DNA from: Sporomusaceae bacterium
GTDB lineage: Bacteria > Bacillota > Negativicutes > DSM-13327
Direction of reading: 5' to 3'
Assembly: GCA_027492445.1 (NCBI GenBank)
Contig: JAPUES010000153.1
Span: 1-11,979, forward strand
Length of the DNA: 11,979 nt
The position numbers and the translations under genes were made by a program. A model generated the notes under the pieces. That model was given only the letters and a program-made list of their open reading frames with translations. It was not told where the DNA came from and made no database searches. Positions 1 to 6,794 of this stretch are shown here, one piece after another (the stretch's first letter is position 1; each line of letters opens with the position of its first letter).

Positions 1-41
1 AAAAATCAGCATAAAAAGTTCGAGTTTTCGTGTCTACTATA

Positions 42-70
42 TTGACATAGATCCAAGATTCCATTGTAAT
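42..70 (+). promoter_or_regulatory. Strong sigma-70-type promoter facing right
   Basis: TTGACA at 42-47 and TGTAAT at 65-70 are separated by exactly 17 bp. This is a near-consensus vegetative promoter. No open reading frame of useful length starts downstream before the terminator at 192-247, so the expected product would be a short untranslated RNA of roughly 170 nt. Activity is inferred from sequence only. Confidence 0.5.
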
Positions 71-76
71 TGATTC

Positions 77-247
77 GTGTAATAAAAGTAAATCTGTAAC
101 ATAACAACACTAGTATTGCGAAAAAATATAAAAATAATGCTGATTGTTATTATAACTATTATTTTACATGTAAAGAAGATTAGGGACACATAATAAAATC
201 AGCCCTTTGGCCCGCTGCGGTAGCGCGATCAAAGGGCTGATTTTATT
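77..247 (+). ncRNA. Candidate small RNA between promoter and terminator
   Basis: This stretch is bounded by a near-consensus promoter (42-70) and a long hairpin ending in TTTTATT (192-247), with no credible coding sequence in between. The body is AT-rich. A 9-bp inverted repeat (AATCAGCAT at 4-12, ATGCTGATT at 137-145) has one arm upstream of the promoter, so it would not fold within the transcript. I recognise no known RNA family. The start at 77 assumes initiation about 7 nt after the -10 box. The alternative is that the terminator serves only the NapH-like gene on the opposite strand and the promoter match is chance. Confidence 0.3.
192..247. terminator. Bidirectional intrinsic terminator
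   Basis: Two perfect 18-nt arms (192-209 and 230-247) pair around a 20-nt loop that contains its own CGCT/AGCG mini-stem. The outer arm pairs A/T-rich ends, so the hairpin leaves a T-rich tail on both strands. It lies about 50 bp past the stop codon of the NapH-like gene and would end the leftward operon. It could also end a rightward transcript from the promoter at 42-70. Confidence 0.88.
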
Positions 248-297
248 GACTTTATAAAGTTTTCTCTGTCACAAGGTCATTCGAAGAAATCAGACAC

Positions 298-1422
298 CTA
301 CAACCCTTTGCGCACTTCAACTGAAGTGCCGGGTACAACCGGCTCACCAGCCGGCCGCTGGGAATATTGCAATGCCTTTGTTGGGCATACGGTCAGACAA
401 GCGGCACAGGAATAGCAATCGGCTTTGGTTTTATCACCATCCAGCAAATGGTTAGTATGGCCGGTAGGGCAAACGCGGCGGCAAGCACCACATTGAATGC
501 ACTTGGTTTGGCTCCAGCGAACGCGAAACCAGGAAAAGCGTTCCGCCAGCCAGCCTGTCAGCCCGAAGGGGCAGGCCAGCGTACACCAAGGCCGGTAAAA
601 AAATAGAGATATAATCAGCAATACTGCAATAAACACCGCGCTCACTGTTGTTAGATGGGATGGTTCAAACACCTTAAAGGGATCAATCAGCCCGATGAAA
701 TCAAAGGGCATAGCAAGAGCAGCAATAGTGAAAGCAACAAATACTATGATCCGAATGCTGTTAGTCACAACAAAGGGCATACGTTTTTTTTTCTTAAAAG
801 GTGATACTTGATACAACCAATCCTGCAGCGTACCAAGCTGACAACCCCAGCCGCAAATTAGCTTATTGCCAACAACGACAAGCAAGGTGAAAATCACGAA
901 AGCGACTAGCCGAGGTGGGAAAATGGTCCGCTCCGCCCCATAAAGTACAATGGCATCTTTCACTGTTCCCATGGGTGAAGGGTCACTGCCCAATAGGATA
1001 CCAAACACAGTAAAGGCTCCTGCCAGCAGCCATGTCCGTCGTTTGTGTGTTACCCAGTTCTTTTTCAAGAGCAAGATCGCCCCAATGGCTACTGTCCACC
1101 ACAGGGCAAATTTCAGCAAGATTAACTTCCAGTTCTTGCTCTTTTCCTCTGTTGATAGTACGAGAAGTTTACGGATGGCCTCATGCCCCTGATTGTTGGA
1201 AATATTTAAGGTTTGTAGTGTGGCCCCGCGAGCTGCGGGCGTATCGGCTATGATAAGCTGTTTGAGTAAAGCCGCCGCCTCCAAATTATTTTCTTGAGCC
1301 AGTCGTTCCACTGTCCACTCCGGCTGCAAAACAGGTTGAGGTATTTCTTTGGCAGCCAGCGCCGTCAGACTGCTGGATAATAGTAACATTCCTGTCATCA
1401 CTAAGATCAATAATCGCTTCAT
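298..1422 (-). CDS. NapH/CcoG-like polyferredoxin membrane protein with exported N-terminal helical domain
   Basis: A membrane electron-transfer protein of 374 residues. An N-terminal signal sequence (about 1-24) is followed by a polar, helix-rich segment (25-98) carrying TVERLAQENNLEAAALLKQL. Five likely membrane helices follow, near 99-120, 129-146, 171-190, 223-246 and 258-279. The NapH-type signatures CGWGCQLG (C190, C194) and CTLACPFG (C280, C284) come next. Two C-terminal 4Fe-4S motifs bind at C308/C311/C314/C318 and C336/C339/C342/C346. In NapH relatives such proteins pass electrons from the quinol pool to periplasmic or membrane partners. The start is ATG 1422 rather than the in-frame GTG at 1431, because AAAGGAG (1439-1433) sits 10 nt before the ATG but almost touches the GTG. 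It is the last gene of the operon, 58 nt after the kinase stop. The exact redox partner is unknown. Confidence 0.85.
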   Translation of the reverse strand: MKRLLILVMTGMLLLSSSLTALAAKEIPQPVLQPEWTVERLAQENNLEAAALLKQLIIADTPAARGATLQTLNISNNQGHEAIRKLLVLSTEEKSKNWKLILLKFALWWTVAIGAILLLKKNWVTHKRRTWLLAGAFTVFGILLGSDPSPMGTVKDAIVLYGAERTIFPPRLVAFVIFTLLVVVGNKLICGWGCQLGTLQDWLYQVSPFKKKKRMPFVVTNSIRIIVFVAFTIAALAMPFDFIGLIDPFKVFEPSHLTTVSAVFIAVLLIISLFFYRPWCTLACPFGLTGWLAERFSWFRVRWSQTKCIQCGACRRVCPTGHTNHLLDGDKTKADCYSCAACLTVCPTKALQYSQRPAGEPVVPGTSVEVRKGL

Positions 1423-1480
1423 AATATCCACACTCCTTTCATCAGCTACGAGCTGGTTATATTATATAATTATTACCGTT

Positions 1481-2836
1481 TTAACATTCTCTTTCTTTAG
1501 GCAAATTAAAGATAAAATTGCTTCCCTCTCCGATCTTGCTCTCTACCCAAATCCGGCCACCGTGGGCTTCGATAAAACTTTTGGCAATGGCAAGACCTAA
1601 GCCGCTGCCGCCACTACTACGGTTCCTAGACTTTTCGACGCGATAAAAACGGTCAAAAAGAAATTGTAGATGTTCTTCTGCAATGCCTGGGCCGTTATCA
1701 CAAATTTCCACCTGTACGTAGCCAGGTAGATCTTTCACAATGATTTGGATTCTACCTTGCTCGGTGTAACGAATAGCATTACTAATAAGATTGTATAATA
1801 CTTGACCAATACGATACTGGTCAATTAGTACATGTACGGGCTCTGTCGATTGAACAAATATTTCAATATTTTTCTTTGCTGCCTCTTGGCTGAGCTCCTG
1901 TACTGCTGTCCTCACAATTTGCGCTAAATCTTCAATACTAAAGTCAAATTTCATTTCACCCGCATCAGCATGGGAGAGGCTTTGCAGATCATCAACCAAC
2001 CTTGAAATTCTGATACTTTCTTCATGCAGTGATGCAAAAACTTCGGGGGAGGGTTTAATTACATCTTCTTGTAACAATTCAAGGTTACCACGCAATATCG
2101 ACAGCGGCGTCCTAAGTTCATGAGCAACGTCTGCTATAAGATTTTTGCGAAGAAGTTCATTATGCTCTAGGCTTTCAGCCATTTTATTAAAAGCTCCACC
2201 CACTTCGCCTATTTCATCCTTGGTGTAGATTGGAACGCGATGAGACAGCTCTCGGCCAGCAATTTTTCGTGCCGCTTCAGAAAGTACTACTAATGGTTTA
2301 CTTATTCTCCTAGACAAGTATATTCCTACAGCTAACGCCAATATGGTTGCTAACATAGCCGCTTTCATATTTGCTATTCGAATGGATGCAATGAAGTTTT
2401 CTTCCAGTTTTCCTTTACTGGTAGAGGCAATTAATACACCTAATTTTTCGCCGTTAACGAAAATTGGAATGGAGTCGGTATTACTTTGCTCTACATAATA
2501 TTGGCCAAGATCTCGCCCGAGACTATCTGACACGATTCTTCCATCTCTATCGGTAACGATAATCCGATCAGCGAACTGCTGCCTCATGCCCATACCGCCC
2601 TGTCCACGTCCGCGACCTATGCCTGGCATAAATATATTATCTATCCCTTCCCAGCCGTTTTTCTGGTAGTAGTCACCGGCAACACTCGCCATCTCTTCGA
2701 GCCGCACTGATACATTATCTTGAAAGTAAGTGTTAAAAGCCTTACTTATTGCTGTCGAGGAAAAAGTAGTCGCAATTAACATTGCTGTCGCAACTACTAA
2801 CACTAGCAGCAGCGTAATCTTAAAGCCAATGCGCAC
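1481..2836 (-). CDS. Sensor histidine kinase (HAMP, HisKA, HATPase)
   Basis: A 451-residue membrane kinase. It has a first membrane helix at about 7-27, an extracytoplasmic sensor of about 125 residues, a second helix at about 157-174, and HAMP at about 172-225. The HisKA box DVAHELRTPL carries the phospho-accepting H239. The N box is NLISNAIRY (349-357), followed by DNGPG (380-384), an F box FLFDRF (392-397) and the GSGLGLAI glycine box (410-417). The kinase appears catalytically complete. The start is GTG 2836: GGGAGG lies 8-9 nt before it and it follows the regulator's TGA by one base, which implies translational coupling. An upstream in-frame start at 2917 would put 27 extra residues inside the regulator gene and is rejected. 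The sensor contains a Gly/Arg/Met-rich loop (71-87) with no obvious ligand. The ligand is unknown. Confidence 0.9.
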   Translation of the reverse strand: MRIGFKITLLLVLVVATAMLIATTFSSTAISKAFNTYFQDNVSVRLEEMASVAGDYYQKNGWEGIDNIFMPGIGRGRGQGGMGMRQQFADRIIVTDRDGRIVSDSLGRDLGQYYVEQSNTDSIPIFVNGEKLGVLIASTSKGKLEENFIASIRIANMKAAMLATILALAVGIYLSRRISKPLVVLSEAARKIAGRELSHRVPIYTKDEIGEVGGAFNKMAESLEHNELLRKNLIADVAHELRTPLSILRGNLELLQEDVIKPSPEVFASLHEESIRISRLVDDLQSLSHADAGEMKFDFSIEDLAQIVRTAVQELSQEAAKKNIEIFVQSTEPVHVLIDQYRIGQVLYNLISNAIRYTEQGRIQIIVKDLPGYVQVEICDNGPGIAEEHLQFLFDRFYRVEKSRNRSSGGSGLGLAIAKSFIEAHGGRIWVESKIGEGSNFIFNLPKEREC

Positions 2837-2837
2837 G

Positions 2838-3533
2838 TCAGCTGCCTCCCAGTGTAAATTTGTAACCAACACCATAAATAGTTTGTATATACTCTGGTTC
2901 AGTAGGATTTTGTTCAATTTTCTTGCGCAAATTACTCATATGGGTATCGAGGCTTCGCTCATATCCTTCATAAGCTTCCCCTAATGCTCCGTCCATCAGT
3001 TGCAGGCGACTGAAAACTTGCCCTGGATGATGAACTAGAAAATCAAGTATTTTAAATTCTGTTGGAGTAAGGTTAGTTATAAGCACGCCTTTTACCCATA
3101 CAGAACGGCTTTTCGTATCTAGTTTTATGGTACCCACCGTTTCAGCCCCATGATTTTTAAAATCATTACCATATAAGCGCCGAAGAGGGATTTTTATCCG
3201 AGCAGACAGTTCTCGTAAACTAAAAGGTTTTGTAATATAATCATCTGCCCCGAGCTCTAAGCCAACTAATTTGTCTAACTCATCAGCCTTAGCCGTGAGC
3301 ATTATTACTGGAACCAAACTTGTTTTTCGTATTTCCTTCAAAATATCAAGGCCGCTAACATCAGGCATCATCCAATCTAATAACACCAGGTCTGGACTAT
3401 CAATTTCAAATCGGTGCAAGGCGTCTAAGCCGTTCAATGCCGTTACGACGTCATAGCCTTCTTTCACTAAGTATACAGTAATCATGTCAACCAATTTGGG
3501 TTCGTCATCAACAATAAGAATTCTTTTTTGCAT
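2838..3533 (-). CDS. OmpR/PhoB-family response regulator
   Basis: A cytoplasmic DNA-binding response regulator of 231 residues. The receiver domain (about 4-120) has the acidic pair in VDDE, the phospho-accepting Asp in LLDWMMP (about residue 53), the switch Thr in MLTA, and the Lys in TKPF (about 102). The C-terminal winged helix (about 130-228) ends in the usual YIQTIYGVGYKF. The ATG at 3533 is preceded by AAGGCGG with 7 nt spacing. A TTG three bases further upstream is too close to that site. The cognate kinase follows immediately, and a secreted DUF2680-like protein precedes it, suggesting that protein is a target or accessory. A direct repeat upstream of that gene (4186-4204) fits the spacing expected for this regulator family. 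Confidence 0.93.
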   Translation of the reverse strand: MQKRILIVDDEPKLVDMITVYLVKEGYDVVTALNGLDALHRFEIDSPDLVLLDWMMPDVSGLDILKEIRKTSLVPVIMLTAKADELDKLVGLELGADDYITKPFSLRELSARIKIPLRRLYGNDFKNHGAETVGTIKLDTKSRSVWVKGVLITNLTPTEFKILDFLVHHPGQVFSRLQLMDGALGEAYEGYERSLDTHMSNLRKKIEQNPTEPEYIQTIYGVGYKFTLGGS

Positions 3534-3558
3534 CAAAGCACCGCCTTATAAGCTCCCG

Positions 3559-3597
3559 AATAAAGGGAGGCCGGATAAGTCCGGCCTAGCCTTTATT
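3559..3597 (-). terminator. Hairpin between the secreted-protein gene and the regulator gene (partial terminator or attenuator)
   Basis: AATAAAGG (3559-3566) pairs with CCTTTATT (3590-3597), and inside it AGGCCGGA (3568-3575) pairs with TCCGGCCT (3580-3587) around a 4-nt loop. This makes a 16-bp stem with one small internal bulge. It includes the stop codon of the secreted protein (3593-3595). On the minus strand the following bases lack a long U run, so it may only reduce read-through or stabilise the upstream message. That would allow the secreted protein to be made in excess over the regulator and kinase. Confidence 0.5.
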
Positions 3598-4105
3598 GAT
3601 GATTGGCACGATAACCTTGGCCGTTACCTTTATATTTTCCATAGCCCATTCCTTTAGTCCTATCCTTGCCATCACAATTAGGGCCAACCTCTGTTCTATT
3701 CATATTTTGTTTAATACGTTCCTTCATAACCGCCTCATGGGCGGCTGCTGCCACCGCGCTCACCTGACCGCTAGCAACCATTTGATTAATTTGGGCTTTA
3801 CGCTGACTAATAATAAAGTTGTATAGCTCATCTTCGCTTTTACCTTGTTCGTTCGCTATCTGTACCATTGATCTACCGGCCTGTCTGCTAGCAATAATCT
3901 GGCTACTGTCCATTCCTAAAAAAGTGGAAATTGTATCTTTCATATTGCCATTAGTTCTCCCTAGATGCATCCCCATACCCCGGTAATTTTGTTCTATAAC
4001 CTGAGTATTATCAGCAGCTGAAACATTAGGTACAGTCCCTGCAAATACGGTAAAAGTCAAAACCGCACCAGTCAACGCCCCAATAATCTTATTCGTCTTT
4101 TTCAT
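3593..4105 (-). CDS. Secreted DUF2680-like small protein
   Basis: A 170-residue exported protein of unknown function. A Sec signal peptide has a lysine-rich start, a hydrophobic core and a VSA-AD cleavage site near residue 30. The mature part has a Gly/Met patch YRGMGMHLG, then a helical repeat FLGMDSSQIIASRQAGRSM followed by VQIANEQGKSEDELYNFIIS. That pattern is typical of the DUF2680 or SHOCT-like helices found in secreted clostridial proteins. A second helical stretch is followed by a Gly/Lys/Tyr-rich tail with a single Cys144. The start is supported by AAAGGAGGAG just upstream. It opens the unit that continues into the response regulator and kinase. By analogy with periplasmic accessory proteins encoded beside their sensors, it may modulate the kinase or report envelope or metal stress. 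That role is inference only. Confidence 0.75.
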   Translation of the reverse strand: MKKTNKIIGALTGAVLTFTVFAGTVPNVSAADNTQVIEQNYRGMGMHLGRTNGNMKDTISTFLGMDSSQIIASRQAGRSMVQIANEQGKSEDELYNFIISQRKAQINQMVASGQVSAVAAAAHEAVMKERIKQNMNRTEVGPNCDGKDRTKGMGYGKYKGNGQGYRANHQ

Positions 4106-4167
4106 TTTCTCTCCTCCTTTTTTCAGCCCCTCGAGAGCTTCTATATTTATAATAACAATAAATTTTC

Positions 4168-4204
4168 AATATCTAGCTGAGAGAATGTAAAGAAATTGTT
4201 AAGA
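4168..4204 (-). promoter_or_regulatory. Putative response-regulator box and promoter for the DUF2680-regulator-kinase unit
   Basis: On the minus strand TCTTAACA (4204-4197) and TCTTTACA (4193-4186) form a direct repeat with an 11-bp start-to-start spacing. This is the geometry used by PhoB/OmpR-family dimers. A GATATT element (4173-4168, 4 of 6 matches to TATAAT) lies 12 nt downstream, and there is no good separate -35 box. The arrangement resembles promoters where the regulator replaces -35 recognition. Autoregulation by the neighbouring regulator is inferred. Confidence 0.4.
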
Positions 4205-4239
4205 TTCTGAGGAAGTTAGTGGGCAGCCATGAATACTTA

Positions 4240-4917
4240 TTATTTGTCTTGTCTGCCGTAAAGCTTATTGTACCAAATACTATGACGGTGCTTGACATAG
4301 TCTAAATCAACTTTGCCTGTAAATATCGATGGAAGTAATTTGGCATTTTGCGGAACTAAGAAAGCCGCAACATGCCCCACAATGCTTAAGATTAAAAAGA
4401 TGCTTGCAACATTATGAAATACAGTAGAGTAAAATATGATTGAGTCATTTACATATATCCCCATGTTTTTGACCACCTTAACGATTCCTGATATGAATAT
4501 CAGGCTGAACATCACCGCCATAATTAAATAGGACAGCCGTTGTTCTGCAAGATATTTCTCTGAAGGTGGTTCGGGTTTACCCGTTATCATAGAGACGATA
4601 ATTTTAACCGATTCACCTAGATCACCACGTCGCGGAATAAGCCCATATTCTTTTCTTACAGCATGATAGGTAATATGCCAAAACCCGGCTATGATAAGAA
4701 CCAATGCTGCAATATAGTGAATTAAAAGCGTCACCCAGTAATCTCCGGTCCATTCAAAATTCGCTACATCTGTCAGCATATATCTTTGGTAAATCGGCAA
4801 TTGCCCAAAACCACTAAATATCAAAACAAACGTGGACAAAGCTACAACCCAATGAATCACTCTCACCATTAGGGAATGGCGCAGAATCTTTTTCTCATCA
4901 TAAAGGATTTTATCCAT
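4240..4917 (-). CDS. Cytochrome b subunit, FdnI/formate-dehydrogenase-gamma type
   Basis: A 225-residue integral membrane diheme cytochrome b. Four helices are visible: about 17-37 (VIHWVVALSTFVLIFSGFG), 62-85, 128-149 and 165-188. Candidate heme ligands are H22 in helix 1, H67 in helix 2, and H168 and H182 in helix 4. The 14-residue spacing of the last pair matches His155/His169 of E. coli FdnI. The C-terminal tail FTGKVDLDYVKHRHSIWY also resembles FdnI. It would take electrons from the iron-sulfur partner to menaquinone, or the reverse. The ATG follows the iron-sulfur gene's TAA by only 2 nt, so the two are translationally coupled. No molybdopterin or NiFe catalytic subunit is present in the window, so the enzyme partner is unknown. 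Confidence 0.88.
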   Translation of the reverse strand: MDKILYDEKKILRHSLMVRVIHWVVALSTFVLIFSGFGQLPIYQRYMLTDVANFEWTGDYWVTLLIHYIAALVLIIAGFWHITYHAVRKEYGLIPRRGDLGESVKIIVSMITGKPEPPSEKYLAEQRLSYLIMAVMFSLIFISGIVKVVKNMGIYVNDSIIFYSTVFHNVASIFLILSIVGHVAAFLVPQNAKLLPSIFTGKVDLDYVKHRHSIWYNKLYGRQDK

Positions 4918-4919
4918 AG

Positions 4920-5906
4920 TTACTTTTCATCTCCCGGCTTTTTAAGTGACTTGTAGGCTGTAAAGCCAGCTGTAAACATTGTCGCAATAGGGGCAATCAA
5001 GAGACTCTGTGCCCAACCGTTTAACTCTTCTAGTTTGTTGCCGATACCTGGAGGCATACCTGACCTTCCTGGTTTACCGTCGACGATTCCTTGGTCATAC
5101 ATCGCTTTATTTATCGATTCAAAGGGAACAGGCGAAACGTAAAAAACAGAAGTACCGCCGTTTTCTTCCAGACCGTAGATATAGCCATTAATTTCATCTT
5201 TTTTGCGCAAAGCAAGTTCTTGCATTTCTGCTTTATCACCAAAGGTGTGGACCTTCTCACAAGCAGATACACAGGCTGGCTGCTGACCAACGTTAATAAG
5301 ATCATGGCATTGATCACACTTATACACGACGCCACCACCGCCATACTTAGGGGCAATTTTTAAATATAGGCCAACCCCGGCTTGTCTTTGCGGGACACCC
5401 CAAGGGCAATCTTGGCGGCACTTGGCACCGCCAAAGCAGATATCTTCCTTTACAACAACTGAGCTATCCTGGTAGTGACCGTAGGCCCCAAAAGGGCACA
5501 GATGGTAACAAGGCGGGTTTTCGCAGTGCATACACCGCCGAGGAATATAGAGTTGCTGCCCGTCTGCCTTAACAGAGGCAACATAAATCCAATTAAATGG
5601 CGTTAATCTATCGATTATATGTTTTTTATCAGTCCAGTCCTCATAGATTTTTCGCGGCCAATAAGTCGGTATTGGGGCATGCCCTTCAATATTAGGAAAC
5701 CTACCAGAATTATCTATTCGACATGCATCCACACACTTCGGGATTGGCTCACCAATACACCCATCACATTTTGTTAGGTCAATCACTGTAGCCTTCGGGC
5801 CAACAGCGCCCTCAACACTACTATCGCCTGTTGCTAAGATTGTGCCACTGACTACTGATGCCAGTGCTACTCTTTTAAAAAAAGATCTTCGGCTAAACTT
5901 ATTCAT
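4920..5906 (-). CDS. Tat-exported ferredoxin-type iron-sulfur subunit (HybA/FdnH-like)
   Basis: A 328-residue electron-transfer subunit with an N-terminal twin-arginine signal (SRRSFFK) and a C-terminal membrane helix (about 300-318), as in E. coli HybA and FdnH. Cysteine groups are C47/C50/C58/C62, C125/C128/C133/C137, C157/C163/C167 and C197/C200/C212/C216. That is 15 rather than 16: the third group reads CFGGAKCRQDCP, with Gly160 where a fourth cysteine is expected. This may give a 3Fe-4S cluster or a differently ligated one. The segment GGTSVFYVSPVPFESI matches the post-cluster region of HybA. The start is supported by GAGGAG about 9 nt upstream. It is the first gene of the module, coupled to the cytochrome b gene. 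Whether it serves a hydrogenase, a formate dehydrogenase or a stand-alone quinol pathway cannot be decided here. Confidence 0.88.
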   Translation of the reverse strand: MNKFSRRSFFKRVALASVVSGTILATGDSSVEGAVGPKATVIDLTKCDGCIGEPIPKCVDACRIDNSGRFPNIEGHAPIPTYWPRKIYEDWTDKKHIIDRLTPFNWIYVASVKADGQQLYIPRRCMHCENPPCYHLCPFGAYGHYQDSSVVVKEDICFGGAKCRQDCPWGVPQRQAGVGLYLKIAPKYGGGGVVYKCDQCHDLINVGQQPACVSACEKVHTFGDKAEMQELALRKKDEINGYIYGLEENGGTSVFYVSPVPFESINKAMYDQGIVDGKPGRSGMPPGIGNKLEELNGWAQSLLIAPIATMFTAGFTAYKSLKKPGDEK

Positions 5907-6017
5907 AGATTTATCTCCTCGCAGGGCTTTTTCCTATCTATATCGTTTCACCTTTCAGCTAAAATAATACAAGAATCTCCAGTGATCAGATATACTTGTC
6001 ACTCACAGCATTATCCG

Positions 6018-6360
6018 TTACTCGTCACCATCATCCATACTAATATGGATTTGATGTACTAATGTATTTATTAGCGGTAAACTGACAATCAATCTACCGT
6101 CAGCAAAAACCGTCTTCTTCTCAACCAGTGCAAAATATAACTCTACATCATATTCAATTATCGGCTCTGCCTACCTTATCATCTCGATAAACTGCTTCGC
6201 CTTATATCTCTTCAATAAATTATCACTACCCAAATGTTCCTGCCACTTTCTCACAAAGTAATCTTTGTTCTCAACTATAGCATTATTGATGCATGTATCA
6301 AAATCCACTCCAATTGTACTATCTGCGCTACAAAACAGCACCCTTGCTATTGCGATGGGA
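6018..6360 (-). pseudogene. C-terminal remnant of a large serine recombinase (probable)
   Basis: Read on the minus strand, this frame gives FDTCINNAIVENKDYFVRKW, then YKAKQFIEMIR, then a TAG stop, then AEPIIEYDVELYFALVEK and KTVFADGRLIVSLP, ending at TAA 6018-6020. The second half resembles the C-terminal end of large serine recombinases (ALVEK.TVF..GRL.VSL). The stop most likely replaces a CAG glutamine codon. No catalytic resolvase domain or zinc ribbon is present, and no start codon with a ribosome site was found. The gene is therefore truncated at its 5' end and broken by a nonsense codon. After VSLP the reading may also have drifted out of the original frame. The family call is from memory of the motif and is not certain. 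Confidence 0.5.
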
Positions 6361-6794
6361 ATAGCCGAAAGAAAAAAGCCCTAACCTTGTAGGGTTAGAG
6401 CCCGCTTGTTCTTGTCTTCATTATTCACAATTGTAGTAGTCCCTTGAATTCCGGGCTTTTCTTAAAAATGTTTCGAATGTTTCTTTTACATGTGTCTTCT
6501 ATATAAGAAGTTTATATTTTTTTGCTCACATAAAAAAAATACAAACGATACATTTATCATTTTAAAAAGTAGCAAGTTGGCTTTTATTACTTAAATAGGG
6601 ATTAGCATTCCACCCCCTAGGGGGGTCTAAATCTCTACAGCTTCCCCTCTTAAGACCGGTGCCTCCCTTCGCGCAAAATTTCGCATAATAAATAGCCCGG
6701 GAGGTAGTATTATCTATCTGTTTTCATGCACGCAGACCTTTAAATGCAAGGGGTTAGCGTGTTTTTTACTTTGCGGAAAAGTATAGGATAACAT
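6361..6794. other. Non-coding stretch with terminator and GC palindrome
   Basis: No gene is supported here. It contains a minus-strand terminator (6372-6401), a perfect 12-bp palindrome CCCCCTAGGGGG (6613-6624), and an AT-rich block (about 6460-6600). A 19-codon minus-strand frame (6627-6686, MRNFARREAPVLRGEAVEI) ends beside the palindrome. The mix of GC-rich and AT-rich patches is unlike the coding sequence around it and looks like leftover mobile DNA. Confidence 0.5.
6372..6401 (-). terminator. Intrinsic terminator, leftward
   Basis: On the minus strand GCTCTAACC (6401-6393) pairs with GGTTAGGGC (6386-6378) around a 6-nt loop, with one G-U pair, and is followed directly by TTTTTT (6377-6372). 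It would stop transcripts coming from the DUF1016 remnant side before they reach the recombinase remnant and the iron-sulfur gene. Confidence 0.7.

Noticed and set aside
367..1253. Plus-strand open frames opposite the NapH-like gene
   Set aside because: They lie antisense to a clearly conserved protein and show no recognisable features.
2837..2917. 27-residue N-terminal extension of the histidine kinase overlapping the regulator gene
   Set aside because: A GTG one base after the regulator's stop has a well-placed GGGAGG site and leads straight into the first membrane helix.
5091..5363. Open frames on both strands inside the iron-sulfur subunit gene
   Set aside because: They are shadows of a well-supported gene with continuous cysteine motifs and have no ribosome sites.
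5960..6000. AGTGA...TCACT inverted repeat upstream of the iron-sulfur gene as a CRP/FNR site
   Set aside because: The 13-nt gap between arms does not fit either regulator's half-site spacing.
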